Shown here: positions 53,709 to 64,000 of the stretch, one piece after another | Position numbering within the stretch: position 1 is the first letter of the stretch | Layout of the letters: each line of letters starts with the position of its first letter | Source of the DNA: Deinococcus sp. Leaf326 | GTDB lineage: Bacteria; Deinococcota; Deinococci; Deinococcales; Deinococcaceae | DNA: 64,000 nucleotides | Assembly (NCBI RefSeq): GCF_001424185.1 | Contig: NZ_LMOM01000021.1 | Coordinates: 294,545-358,544, forward strand | Direction: 5' to 3' | Notes under the pieces: generated by a model | Told to the model about the DNA's origin: nothing | The model's input: only the letters and a program-made list of their open reading frames with translations | Database searches by the model: none | Translations under genes and position numbers: made by a program

Positions 53709-54485
53709 ATGACAGGTATCCGGCTCTGGCGAAAGGTTTCCGTCAAGCTTTCGGTGCTCGGCAGAGGCGCCAGGACCCGGTCTGGACTCCGGGGCCGGGC
53801 CTGCCGGACCGCCCTTCTCGGCGCGGCGCTTCTCGGGACCCCTGCGCTCGCGGCCAACCGGCCCGAGGTGACGCGGGTGGCGTTTTCACCCGACGGCGCG
53901 CGGGTGCTCGTGCTGACCCGGCAGATTCTGGACGGCAGCGGTTTTCCCGAAGCGCGGCTGGTCGTGCTCGACACGGGCACCGGCCGCACCCTGCGCGACC
54001 GCACCCTCTCGGACGAGACGCCGGGGGTGACGCCCGCCGCGCTCGAAGCCCAGGTGCTGCGGGGAGAACAGGTCCGGCTGAAGGGTTGGAACCTCTGGCT
54101 CGGCCGCACGTCGGTCCCGCGTTACCGGGCGCCAACCTCGCCCTTTCCCACCTGGGGCGAGGGCATCGGGGCGGGCCAGAGCCGCAGTGTTCCGGTCGTG
54201 CTGTGGTCCCGCCCGGTGCCGCTGGTGCTGGGGGTGCGGGCCAGCGGCGTGGCCTGCGACTTCCCGGATCTGTTGCCAGGCGGCGCGGTGCCGGCCACCT
54301 TCACGCTGCGGGTCGGCGGGCAGCGCGTGGCTGGCCTGGTCCGGCTGCCGACCTGCGTGGCCCGCTTCCGGCTCGACCGGGTGGACATTCAGGGCGACCG
54401 CGCCCTGCTGACCGTGCGCGCCTACCGCCCCGGTTTTGAGGGACCGGACGCCCTGCCGGTATTCGTGGCGGCGCGGCTGCGCTAG
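53709..54485 (+). CDS. Predicted secreted protein (DUF2259-like)
   Basis: A 258-residue protein with an extended basic N-terminus and a hydrophobic export signal (RTALLGAALLGTPALA, about 34-49). The mature N-terminus has VAFSPDGARVLVLTRQILDG and SGFPEARLVVLDTGTG, which resembles DUF2259 secreted proteins. The start could lie further downstream, since the pre-signal region is long and Arg-rich. Function unknown. Confidence 0.65.
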   Translation: MTGIRLWRKVSVKLSVLGRGARTRSGLRGRACRTALLGAALLGTPALAANRPEVTRVAFSPDGARVLVLTRQILDGSGFPEARLVVLDTGTGRTLRDRTLSDETPGVTPAALEAQVLRGEQVRLKGWNLWLGRTSVPRYRAPTSPFPTWGEGIGAGQSRSVPVVLWSRPVPLVLGVRASGVACDFPDLLPGGAVPATFTLRVGGQRVAGLVRLPTCVARFRLDRVDIQGDRALLTVRAYRPGFEGPDALPVFVAARLR

Positions 54486-54495
54486 GGGGATCGGT

Positions 54496-54990
54496 TCAGG
54501 ACTTGCCGGGCCTGCCCGGAACGGGGGGTGGCCCGGGCAGGTCCACGACCGCCAGCCCCAGCTTGCGCAGCAGGTCGCCCAGGGTCTCGAGTTCCGCCGG
54601 CTCCATGACCCCGAACAGCTCGCAGATGCCGCGCACATGGTCGGGCAACATTCGGGCAATGAGCGCCTCGCCCTCGGTGGTGAGGGTCACGCGCATCACC
54701 CGGCGGTCCTGAGGGTCGCGCTCGCGCGTCACGAGGCCGTCGCGCTCCAGGTTGTCGATAACCATCGTGAGGTTGCCACTCGAGCGCAGGATCTTCTGGG
54801 CCAGCTGACGCTGACTCAGGGGCCCGACATGGTAGACGGCCTCCAGCACGCCGAACTGACTAGTGGTCAGGCCATGATCGGCCAGGTGGCGGTTGGCGGC
54901 GACTTCCACGGCATGGGAGGCGCGCCAGAGCCTGATATAGGTGCTGAGCGCCTGGCGTTCCTCGGGAGTCCCGGAGTAACGGGTAGGCAT
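54496..54990 (-). CDS. MarR family transcriptional regulator
   Basis: A 164-residue winged-helix regulator. The DNA-binding region is LTTSQFGVLEAVYHVGPLSQRQLAQKILRSSGNLTMVIDNLERDGLV, followed by the wing RERDPQDRRVMRVTLTTEGEAL. It normally represses nearby or stress-responsive genes as a dimer and responds to phenolic or oxidative signals; the target is not evident. The ATG at 54990 follows a GGAGGA site. Confidence 0.93.
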   Translation of the reverse strand: MPTRYSGTPEERQALSTYIRLWRASHAVEVAANRHLADHGLTTSQFGVLEAVYHVGPLSQRQLAQKILRSSGNLTMVIDNLERDGLVTRERDPQDRRVMRVTLTTEGEALIARMLPDHVRGICELFGVMEPAELETLGDLLRKLGLAVVDLPGPPPVPGRPGKS

Positions 54991-55079
54991 AGGGGGTATC
55001 CTCCGCAATCCAGCGTCAGAAATCAAGGTGATATGAAGACCGGCTAAGCTGTTCGGTGGGTCATCCGCCACCGCGCGGG

Positions 55080-55120
55080 TTTCCTCCGTCGCCGAGGCCC
55101 GGCCTTGGCGACGGAGGAAA
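55080..55120. terminator. Hairpin downstream of the aminotransferase gene
   Basis: A 14-bp perfect stem (TTTCCTCCGTCGCC with GGCGACGGAGGAAA) separated by 13 nt, 20 nt after the stop at 55140 on the minus strand. Confidence 0.65.
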
Positions 55121-55139
55121 ACGCAGGGGGGTTCCGGTT

Positions 55140-56414
<1,275 letters not shown>

Positions 56415-56563
56415 GCTGCCCAGCCTACCTGCTTTGGGAAAAGGGAAGCCGGGCCTGTCTGGGGAGTGGGGGTGAGACGCCGGGGGGAGAGAAGTTGCCT
56501 GCACTTTCCGGCGCCCTGCCTCCTTCCCGGGGCCACAGGCCATCGCCCCTGCCTCCTCTGCTC

Positions 56564-56569
56564 TATGCT
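56564..56569 (+). promoter_or_regulatory. Promoter -10 element of the NYN-queA unit (TATGCT)
   Basis: TATGCT lies ~135 nt upstream of the ATG at 56704, giving a conventional 5' leader of ~128 nt. A ribosome binding site (AGGAGA) is present near 56692. Nothing else is identified in the 289-nt gap. Confidence 0.45.
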
Positions 56570-56703
56570 GGGGCCGGCGCCGTGCGATTGGCCCGGCCCG
56601 CCGTTCCCCGGTCTTCTGGCCGCTTCCTTTTGGCCGTCCACCCTTTCGCTTCCCGCCTATTTCAGCTCGCCCACACCTGGCGAACCCCAACAGGAGAAAC
56701 GCA

Positions 56704-57266
<563 letters not shown>

Positions 57267-57270
<4 letters not shown>

Positions 57271-58346
57271 TCCCGGTGCCTGACCCGGTTCACACTGCCG
57301 ACGCCGTGCTCGGCCGCCTGAAGTTCGAGCTGCCGGAGGCGCGCATTGCCCAGACGGGCGCCGAGCCTCGCGACGCCTCGCGGCTGATGGTGGTGGACGA
57401 CCAGATCACGCACCATATCTTCCGCGACCTGCCCGACCTGCTGCGGCCCGGCGACCTGCTCGTGTTCAACGAGAGCCGCGTGATCCCGGCGCGCGTCATG
57501 GCCCGCAAGCCGGTGGACGCCGGCGGGTTCGGCGGCGGCCAGGTCGAGGTCCTGCTGCTGCGCGAGGAGGAGGCGAACGTCTGGAGCGCCTACCTCAAGC
57601 CCGCGCGGCGCGCCGGAAACGTGCTGCTGCTGGGGCCGGGCGGTGAACACCGCGCCGAGGTCGTGGGCGTGCTCGACGACGGCGCGCGGCTGTTGCGCTT
57701 CGGCTATGACCTCAAACCTCATCTCGACGAAATCGGGCGGCTGCCGCTGCCGCCGTACATTGACGCGGGCACGGCCGAGTCCGAGGCCCACTGGCGTGAG
57801 CGCTATCAGACCGTCTATGCGCAGACCCCCGGCAGCGTGGCCGCGCCGACCGCCGGGCTGCACTTCACGCCCGAGCTTCTGGCACGGTTGGACGCGCGTG
57901 GTATCGAGCGCGCCAGCGTGACCCTGCACGTGGGGGCCGGCACCTTCAAGCCGGTCTCGGGGCCGGTGGCCGAGCATGTCATGCACGCCGAGCGGTACTC
58001 GGTGAGCGAGGCTGCTGCCGGGGCGATCAACCGCGCCCGTGCCGAGGGCCGCCGCGTGGTGGCGGTCGGCACGACGACCGTCCGCACGCTGGAAAGTGCC
58101 TGGGACGGCGAGGCGGTGCGGGCAGGGGAGGGCGACACCCGGATTTTCATCACGCCGGGGACGCCCGTCAACGTGCCCGATCTGCTCATCACCAATCTGC
58201 ACCTGCCGGGCAGCACGCTGCTGCTGCTGGTCTCGGCGTTCGCGGGCGAGGAACGGATCAGGGCGGCATATGGGGCGGCGCTGGAGGGGGAGTACCGGTT
58301 CTACTCCCTGGGGGACGCGATGTTGTTGGAGAACACGCGGAGCTGA
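57267..58346 (+). CDS. queA: S-adenosylmethionine:tRNA ribosyltransferase-isomerase
   Basis: A 359-residue enzyme that adds the cyclopentenediol part of queuosine to 7-aminomethyl-7-deazaguanine in tRNA. It has RLMVVDDQITHHIFRDLPDL, DLLVFNESRVIPARVMARK, TAGLHFTPELLARL, TLHVGAGTFKPV and VGTTTVRTLESA with a final ITNLHLPGSTLLLLVSAFAG. The start overlaps the NYN gene. Confidence 0.97.
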
Positions 58347-58506
58347 GGGACTTTTCCGGTCCAGGGCGCTTAACTCCCCAGATTCCCAGCCCATAGGAAC
58401 AGGTGGTCGCCATGGACAGACAGTGGCTAGTGGAGCTAGTGCGGCAGCAGGGCTGGTTTCTATATTTGACAGGCCAAACGCGCCTCTCCTACTGCCCAAT
58501 CCATTC

Positions 58507-59220
58507 CTATTCCCTGTTCAGCACCGTCGCGCGGAGCTGCCGCACCGGCTCGAACCCCAGGTCGCGGTACACAGCGACGGCGCCCTCGTTCTCCAAATTC
58601 ACGTGCAGGAACGGCACCTCGCCCGCCGCGTGGCTGTGCGCCGCGAGGCGGGCGACCAGGGTGCGGGCCAGGCCCCGGCGCCGGTAGTCGGGGTGGGTAC
58701 ACACCGCGCTGATCTCGCGGTGCCCCGGCGGCTGGAGGCGCTGCCCGGCCATCGCCGCGAGGCGGGGGGCGTCGCCGCTTTCGTCCCACACGCCCAGGTA
58801 CAGCCCCAGCTCGGGCGTGCGGGGCAGAAAGGGACCGGGGCGGGTCAGGGCGGTGAGGTCCATCATGGCCCCCACGTCGTCGGCGGTCAGCTCGCGCACA
58901 CTCAGACCGTCAGGCTGAGCCCCAGTCGCCTGGGGCCGCGCCTGCACCATCTGCAGCGGGTTGCCCACGAAGCCGCGCGTCCAGCCCGCCGGGGCATCAA
59001 TGACCTCGGGGGCGAACAGCACGGCCAGCCCGCCTGCCGGGGTCATCGCCGTCAGGTCGGCCCAGGCCTGCGGAGTGTCTTCTGCCAGACCGGCGAAGAC
59101 GGCGACCGGGGGAGCGTAGTGGGCGGCCAAGTTCGTGGTCTGCGCAAACGCGGCCTGCGGGCCCCGCAGCGCCGTCCAGATGGGGTTGCCCAGCGGGCCG
59201 TCCTCCCAGACGATGCTCAT
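58507..59220 (-). CDS. GNAT family N-acetyltransferase (FR47-like)
   Basis: A 237-residue protein. The catalytic half has the acetyl-CoA motif EISAVCTHPDYRRRGLARTL and the C-terminal VNLENEGAVAVYRDLGFEPVR. The N-terminal half (~95 residues) is a degenerate GNAT-like domain. The start overlaps the upstream transferase gene by 4 nt. The 160-nt gap to queA (58347-58506) holds no clear gene. Confidence 0.87.
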   Translation of the reverse strand: MSIVWEDGPLGNPIWTALRGPQAAFAQTTNLAAHYAPPVAVFAGLAEDTPQAWADLTAMTPAGGLAVLFAPEVIDAPAGWTRGFVGNPLQMVQARPQATGAQPDGLSVRELTADDVGAMMDLTALTRPGPFLPRTPELGLYLGVWDESGDAPRLAAMAGQRLQPPGHREISAVCTHPDYRRRGLARTLVARLAAHSHAAGEVPFLHVNLENEGAVAVYRDLGFEPVRQLRATVLNRE

Positions 59221-60158
59221 GTCAAGCTCGCGCGGCTGTGAGGCGCGTCCCAGTCGCTCAGTGGCCCCAGCGGCACGACCCCACTCGGGTTTAGGCGCTC
59301 ATGGGTCATGTAGTAGTGCCGCTTGATGTGATCGAAGTTGACGGTCTCGCGGAAGCCGGGCCGCTGGAACAGGTCACGCGCGTAGCCCCACAGGTTCGGG
59401 TAGTCCACCAGCCGCCGAAGGTTGCACTTGAAATGCCCTACATACACGGCGTCGAAGCGCACCAGTGTCGTGAACAGCCGGATATCGGCCTCGGTCAGCT
59501 GCCCGCCGACGAGGTAACGCCGGGTAGACAGGTGCTCTTCCAGGGCGTCCAGCCGCGCGAACAGGCGGGTGACGGCCTCCTCGTAGGGGGCCTGACTCGC
59601 GGCGAAGCCGGCCTTGTACACACCGTCGTTCACGTCGGTATAGATCACCGCGTTCAGCGCGTCGATCTCGGGCCTCGGTGCCTCGGGGTAGAGGTCGGGT
59701 GCGCCGGGCTTGTGGAAGTCCACGAACTGCGTCTCGAAATCGAGGGTGATGTCGGGGTAGTTGTTCGTCACAAGCTGCCCCGTCACCGTGTCCCAGATGC
59801 ACGGCACGGTGTAGCGGCCCTGGTAGGCGGGATCGGTGCGCAGGTACGCCTCCGAGAGGAACTCGAAGCCGCACACGCCGTCGCTGCTGTGGCCGGGGCC
59901 GTCGCGCAGCGCCCAGCCGCGCTCGTCGCGCACCGGGTCCACGACCGCCATGCTGATGGTGTCCTCCAGCCCCAGCAGCCCGCGCACGATCACCGCGCGG
60001 TGCGCCCACGGGCAGGCCAGCGACACGTACAGGCGGTAACGCCCGGCCTCGGCCGGAAAGGGGGGACTGCCGTCGCGGGAAAAGCGGCCCTGAAACTGGT
60101 ACTTCTGCCGCACGAAGGCGCCCGTGGCGCTCGTCTCGGCGGGAAACTGGCTGGTCAT
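59217..60158 (-). CDS. YqjG/ECM4-type glutathione S-transferase family protein
   Basis: A 313-residue protein of the S-glutathionyl-(chloro)hydroquinone reductase group. The catalytic Cys is Cys49 in SLACPWAHRAVIV, followed by the long FEFLSEAYLRTDPAYQGRYTVPCIWD segment and a C-terminal helical domain ending with the RETVNFDHIKRHYYMTH motif. The usual reaction reduces glutathionyl-quinones; bacteria of this phylum are thought to use bacillithiol, so the true cosubstrate may differ. A TACACT element ends 5 nt before the ATG. Confidence 0.92.
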   Translation of the reverse strand: MTSQFPAETSATGAFVRQKYQFQGRFSRDGSPPFPAEAGRYRLYVSLACPWAHRAVIVRGLLGLEDTISMAVVDPVRDERGWALRDGPGHSSDGVCGFEFLSEAYLRTDPAYQGRYTVPCIWDTVTGQLVTNNYPDITLDFETQFVDFHKPGAPDLYPEAPRPEIDALNAVIYTDVNDGVYKAGFAASQAPYEEAVTRLFARLDALEEHLSTRRYLVGGQLTEADIRLFTTLVRFDAVYVGHFKCNLRRLVDYPNLWGYARDLFQRPGFRETVNFDHIKRHYYMTHERLNPSGVVPLGPLSDWDAPHSRASLT

Positions 60159-60163
60159 GCGCC

Positions 60164-60169
60164 AGTGTA
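60164..60169 (-). promoter_or_regulatory. Leaderless-type -10 element (TACACT)
   Basis: TACACT on the minus strand, 5 nt before the ATG at 60158. Confidence 0.45.
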
Positions 60170-60192
60170 GCCCGCCTAGTGGCCGCTTAATG

Positions 60193-61170
60193 TTAAAGGG
60201 TCTTGATCAGCGTCACGGTGGCGGGTTCGCGCACGAAGCCCAGCGCCGCGTTGATGCCCAGCATGGGGGCGTTCGCGCTGTGGTTGCCGGTCCGGGCGTG
60301 CGTGAACCCACGTTCCCGCGCCGCGCGGGCCGCCGCCAGCTTCAGCGAGAAGGCGACGCCGTGACCGCGCCACGCGCCCAGCACGCCTGTCAGGCCGTTG
60401 CGCACGGTGCCGGGGTGGGCGGCGTAGGGGGTGTGCAACTCGCTCAGACCTACCCACTGGCCGTCCGGGGCAATTGCGATGAACAGGCCTTCCGGGTGGT
60501 GCAGGTGCGGCACCACTCGGCGCTGCCACGTCTCGAAGGGCCACACGCTGACCGGCGTCGCGCTGGGCACGTCGCGCAGCAGGGCCGCCATCAGGGTGTA
60601 CAGCCGCCGCTGCGCCGCCTCGTCAAAAGCCCCAAGACTGGACAGGGGCCGCACCGTGATACCTGCTGCCCGCGTCCGCTCCTCGTAGGCGGCAAAGCGG
60701 CCGAAGTCGACTGTGGTGAGGTCGAGGGTACTGGGCCACATGCGGTCGTGTTCGGCGTAAGCGTGCGCCTCGTACAGCCCCCGTTCCCACCAGTCCTCAT
60801 GCACGCGCGTGACCAGGGTGTGCGGGGTGTGGGCCCGCGCCTGGGCCTCGGCGAGTTCCAGCAGCGCCGCGCCCAGCGCCGGATCGGCGGCGCGCACCGT
60901 CACCTCCAGCCAGCCGGGGTGGCCGTCCATGCGCGGTGTGCCCGTCTCGGCTAGTCCCACCAACGCGTCGCCCCGCAGCAATAGGGTCGCCGCATGGACC
61001 TCGCCGGGCATCCGGCCCTGTGCCAGCCGGTCCAGGTCTTCGGCGGTCACCGGCTGTTCGGGATGACACACGCTCAAAAAGGCGGCGAGGCGGCGGTGGT
61101 CGGCGGCCGTCACGGAGTGCAGGCGCAGGCCAATGGGCAGGGTAGGTGGGGGGATAGAAAAGGTCGCCAT
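60193..61170 (-). CDS. Tandem-GNAT acetyltransferase
   Basis: A 325-residue protein with two GNAT-like halves. The N-terminal one (about 10-150) has GHPGWLEVTVRAADPALGAAL and lacks a good acetyl-CoA loop. The C-terminal half has the loop GTVRNGLTGVLGAWRGHGVAFSLK and ends TGNHSANAPMLGINAALGFVREP, which is the functional acetyl-CoA site. The layout resembles mycothiol synthase and related two-domain acetyltransferases, but the substrate is unknown. ATG 61170 was chosen over 61185. Confidence 0.88.
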   Translation of the reverse strand: MATFSIPPPTLPIGLRLHSVTAADHRRLAAFLSVCHPEQPVTAEDLDRLAQGRMPGEVHAATLLLRGDALVGLAETGTPRMDGHPGWLEVTVRAADPALGAALLELAEAQARAHTPHTLVTRVHEDWWERGLYEAHAYAEHDRMWPSTLDLTTVDFGRFAAYEERTRAAGITVRPLSSLGAFDEAAQRRLYTLMAALLRDVPSATPVSVWPFETWQRRVVPHLHHPEGLFIAIAPDGQWVGLSELHTPYAAHPGTVRNGLTGVLGAWRGHGVAFSLKLAAARAARERGFTHARTGNHSANAPMLGINAALGFVREPATVTLIKTL

Positions 61171-61242
61171 GACGGAGCAGAGCACGAATCGGAAGCGCGT
61201 CCATGCGCCATCCGGCCTAGGCGACTCCTGAGGGGATCGGCC

Positions 61243-61248
61243 TATACT
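61243..61248 (+). promoter_or_regulatory. Promoter -10 element of the M3 oligopeptidase (TATACT)
   Basis: TATACT ends 8 nt before the ATG at 61257, predicting a leaderless or nearly leaderless mRNA. Confidence 0.5.
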
Positions 61249-61256
61249 CCTCAGCT

Positions 61257-63314
<2,058 letters not shown>

Positions 63315-63339
63315 GGCAAGCGAGTCCTACCACCGGGGT

Positions 63340-63369
63340 GGGCTGAGGAGATGCTCCTTTCCTCAGCCC
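63340..63369. terminator. Terminator between M3 oligopeptidase and comM
   Basis: A 10-bp stem (GGGCTGAGGA with TCCTCAGCCC, 10-nt loop) lies between the convergent stops and overlaps the comM stop codon. Confidence 0.65.
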
Positions 63370-64000
63370 AGGTCCCTGGGCCGGTACGTCACCGCTTCGG
63401 CCAGGTGGGCCTCGCGAACTGCGTCGCTGTCCGCGAGGTCGGCCACGGTGCGGGCCACGCGCAGCAGACGGTCGTAGCCGCGCCCGGTGAGGCCGAGCTG
63501 CCGGGCCGCCGCCTGCGCGAAGGCGAGCGGACCCGCCGCCAGCTCGGCGTGCCGGCGCAGAAGCTGGCCCGCGAGGTCGGCGTTGCGCGTTCCCTGCCGG
63601 GCAAGCATCCGCTCGCGGGCGGCGGCGATGCGCGCACGCACGGGGGCGGAGGCTTCCGGCTCGGGCGCGCGAGTGAGTTCTTCCACCGTCAGGCGGGGGA
63701 CGCGTACCACAGTGTCTATGCGGTCAAGCAGGGGCCCGCTCAGGCGCGCAGCGTAGCGGGTGCGTTCGGCGGCGGTGCAGGTGCAGGCCTTCTCGGGGTC
63801 GCCCTGAAATCCGCACTTGCAGGGGTTCATGGCGGCCACGAGCTGAAAATTCGCCGGATAGGTCACGGTGGCGCGGGCGCGGGACAGACTGACGTGTCCG
63901 TCTTCCATCGGTTGCCGCAGGGTTTCCAGTGCCTTGCGGCTGAATTCCGGGAACTCGTCCATAAATAGCAGGCCCCGGTGCGCGAGGCTGACCTCGCCGG
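63363..64000 (-). CDS. comM: ComM/YifB family Mg-chelatase-like AAA ATPase (3' part)
   Basis: The C-terminal ~212 residues are present; the frame is open to the right edge. Seen are [21 protein letters not shown] (Walker B region), [24 protein letters not shown] and the Cys-containing [35 protein letters not shown] segment, with a C-terminal helical domain. Walker A lies off the window. In characterised bacteria ComM is a branch-migration helicase used in natural transformation, which fits a naturally competent Deinococcus. Confidence 0.92.
   Translation of the reverse strand, partial: GEVSLAHRGLLFMDEFPEFSRKALETLRQPMEDGHVSLSRARATVTYPANFQLVAAMNPCKCGFQGDPEKACTCTAAERTRYAARLSGPLLDRIDTVVRVPRLTVEELTRAPEPEASAPVRARIAAARERMLARQGTRNADLAGQLLRRHAELAAGPLAFAQAAARQLGLTGRGYDRLLRVARTVADLADSDAVREAHLAEAVTYRPRDLG

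Noticed and set aside
58347..58506. TTGACA at 58466-58471 and a short frame from about 58403
   Set aside because: The -35-like hexamer has only a weak TACTGC partner and would direct antisense transcription into a GNAT gene; the short frame matches nothing and runs into that gene.

Overview
The window is high-GC bacterial chromosome that reads as Deinococcus (phylum Deinococcota). Reasons: very high third-position GC, dense short operons, many TANNNT promoter motifs only 5-8 nt upstream of the start codon (the leaderless-mRNA signature known from Deinococcus), and Deinococcus-type housekeeping content. No prophage, insertion sequence, CRISPR array, rRNA or tRNA was recognised. About 70 protein genes are supported. 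Two genes run off the window (hisH at the left, the comM/yifB-like gene at the right) and two loci look frameshifted.

Layout. 1-3081: end of hisH, a frameshifted small gene, a quinone-oxidoreductase-like MDR gene and glmM. 3349-4625: a Gly/His/Arg-rich membrane peptide and an APH-fold kinase. 4744-8128: an overlapping cluster with a YcaQ-like glycosylase, two tandem AAG-type 3-methyladenine glycosylases and two paralogous small membrane proteins. 8139-11215: an ABC-2 exporter (ATPase plus two permeases) with a tRNA-binding-domain gene inside it. 11403-13228: a DUF937 protein, endonuclease V and an Lrp/AsnC regulator, which is divergent from kamA (lysine 2,3-aminomutase) and a class III aminotransferase (13395-16260). 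16307-19156: GNATs, a kinase and a lipoprotein. 19156-25305: a System I cytochrome c maturation operon, ccmC-D-E-F-G-H, then a CcmI-like/cytochrome c fusion and a Rieske protein; ccmA and ccmB are absent here. 25475-30661: M48 protease plus DUF898 protein, gamma-carbonic anhydrase and a type III polyketide synthase. 31965-34583: leuS with an attenuator-like leader. 34699-43249: mainly small hypothetical genes, a decayed DUF4326 gene, and a trypsin-like protease/endonuclease I fusion. 43285-51600: phosphoesterase, small membrane proteins, and the branched-chain amino acid genes leuA and ilvB-ilvN-ilvC. 51785-64000: secreted proteins, signal peptidase I, MarR regulator, aminotransferase, NYN-domain protein with queA, GNATs, a YqjG-type transferase, an M3 oligopeptidase and comM.

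The strongest regulatory story is branched-chain amino acid control. leuA and ilvB each follow a short leader peptide packed with Leu, or Val and Leu, codons, then a factor-independent terminator. In both, a segment of the leader-peptide coding region is complementary to the 5' arm of the terminator, giving a classical ribosome-mediated attenuator. leuS has a third leader-plus-terminator of the same architecture, although its codon logic is unclear. In all three the leader-peptide ATG lies 6-7 nt after a TANNNT element, so the regulatory peptide itself would be translated from a leaderless transcript with no Shine-Dalgarno sequence.

Other items of note are the second AAG paralogue with altered pocket residues, the protease-nuclease fusion, the CcmI/cytochrome c fusion, the tRNA-binding gene inside the exporter operon, and the two frameshifted loci.
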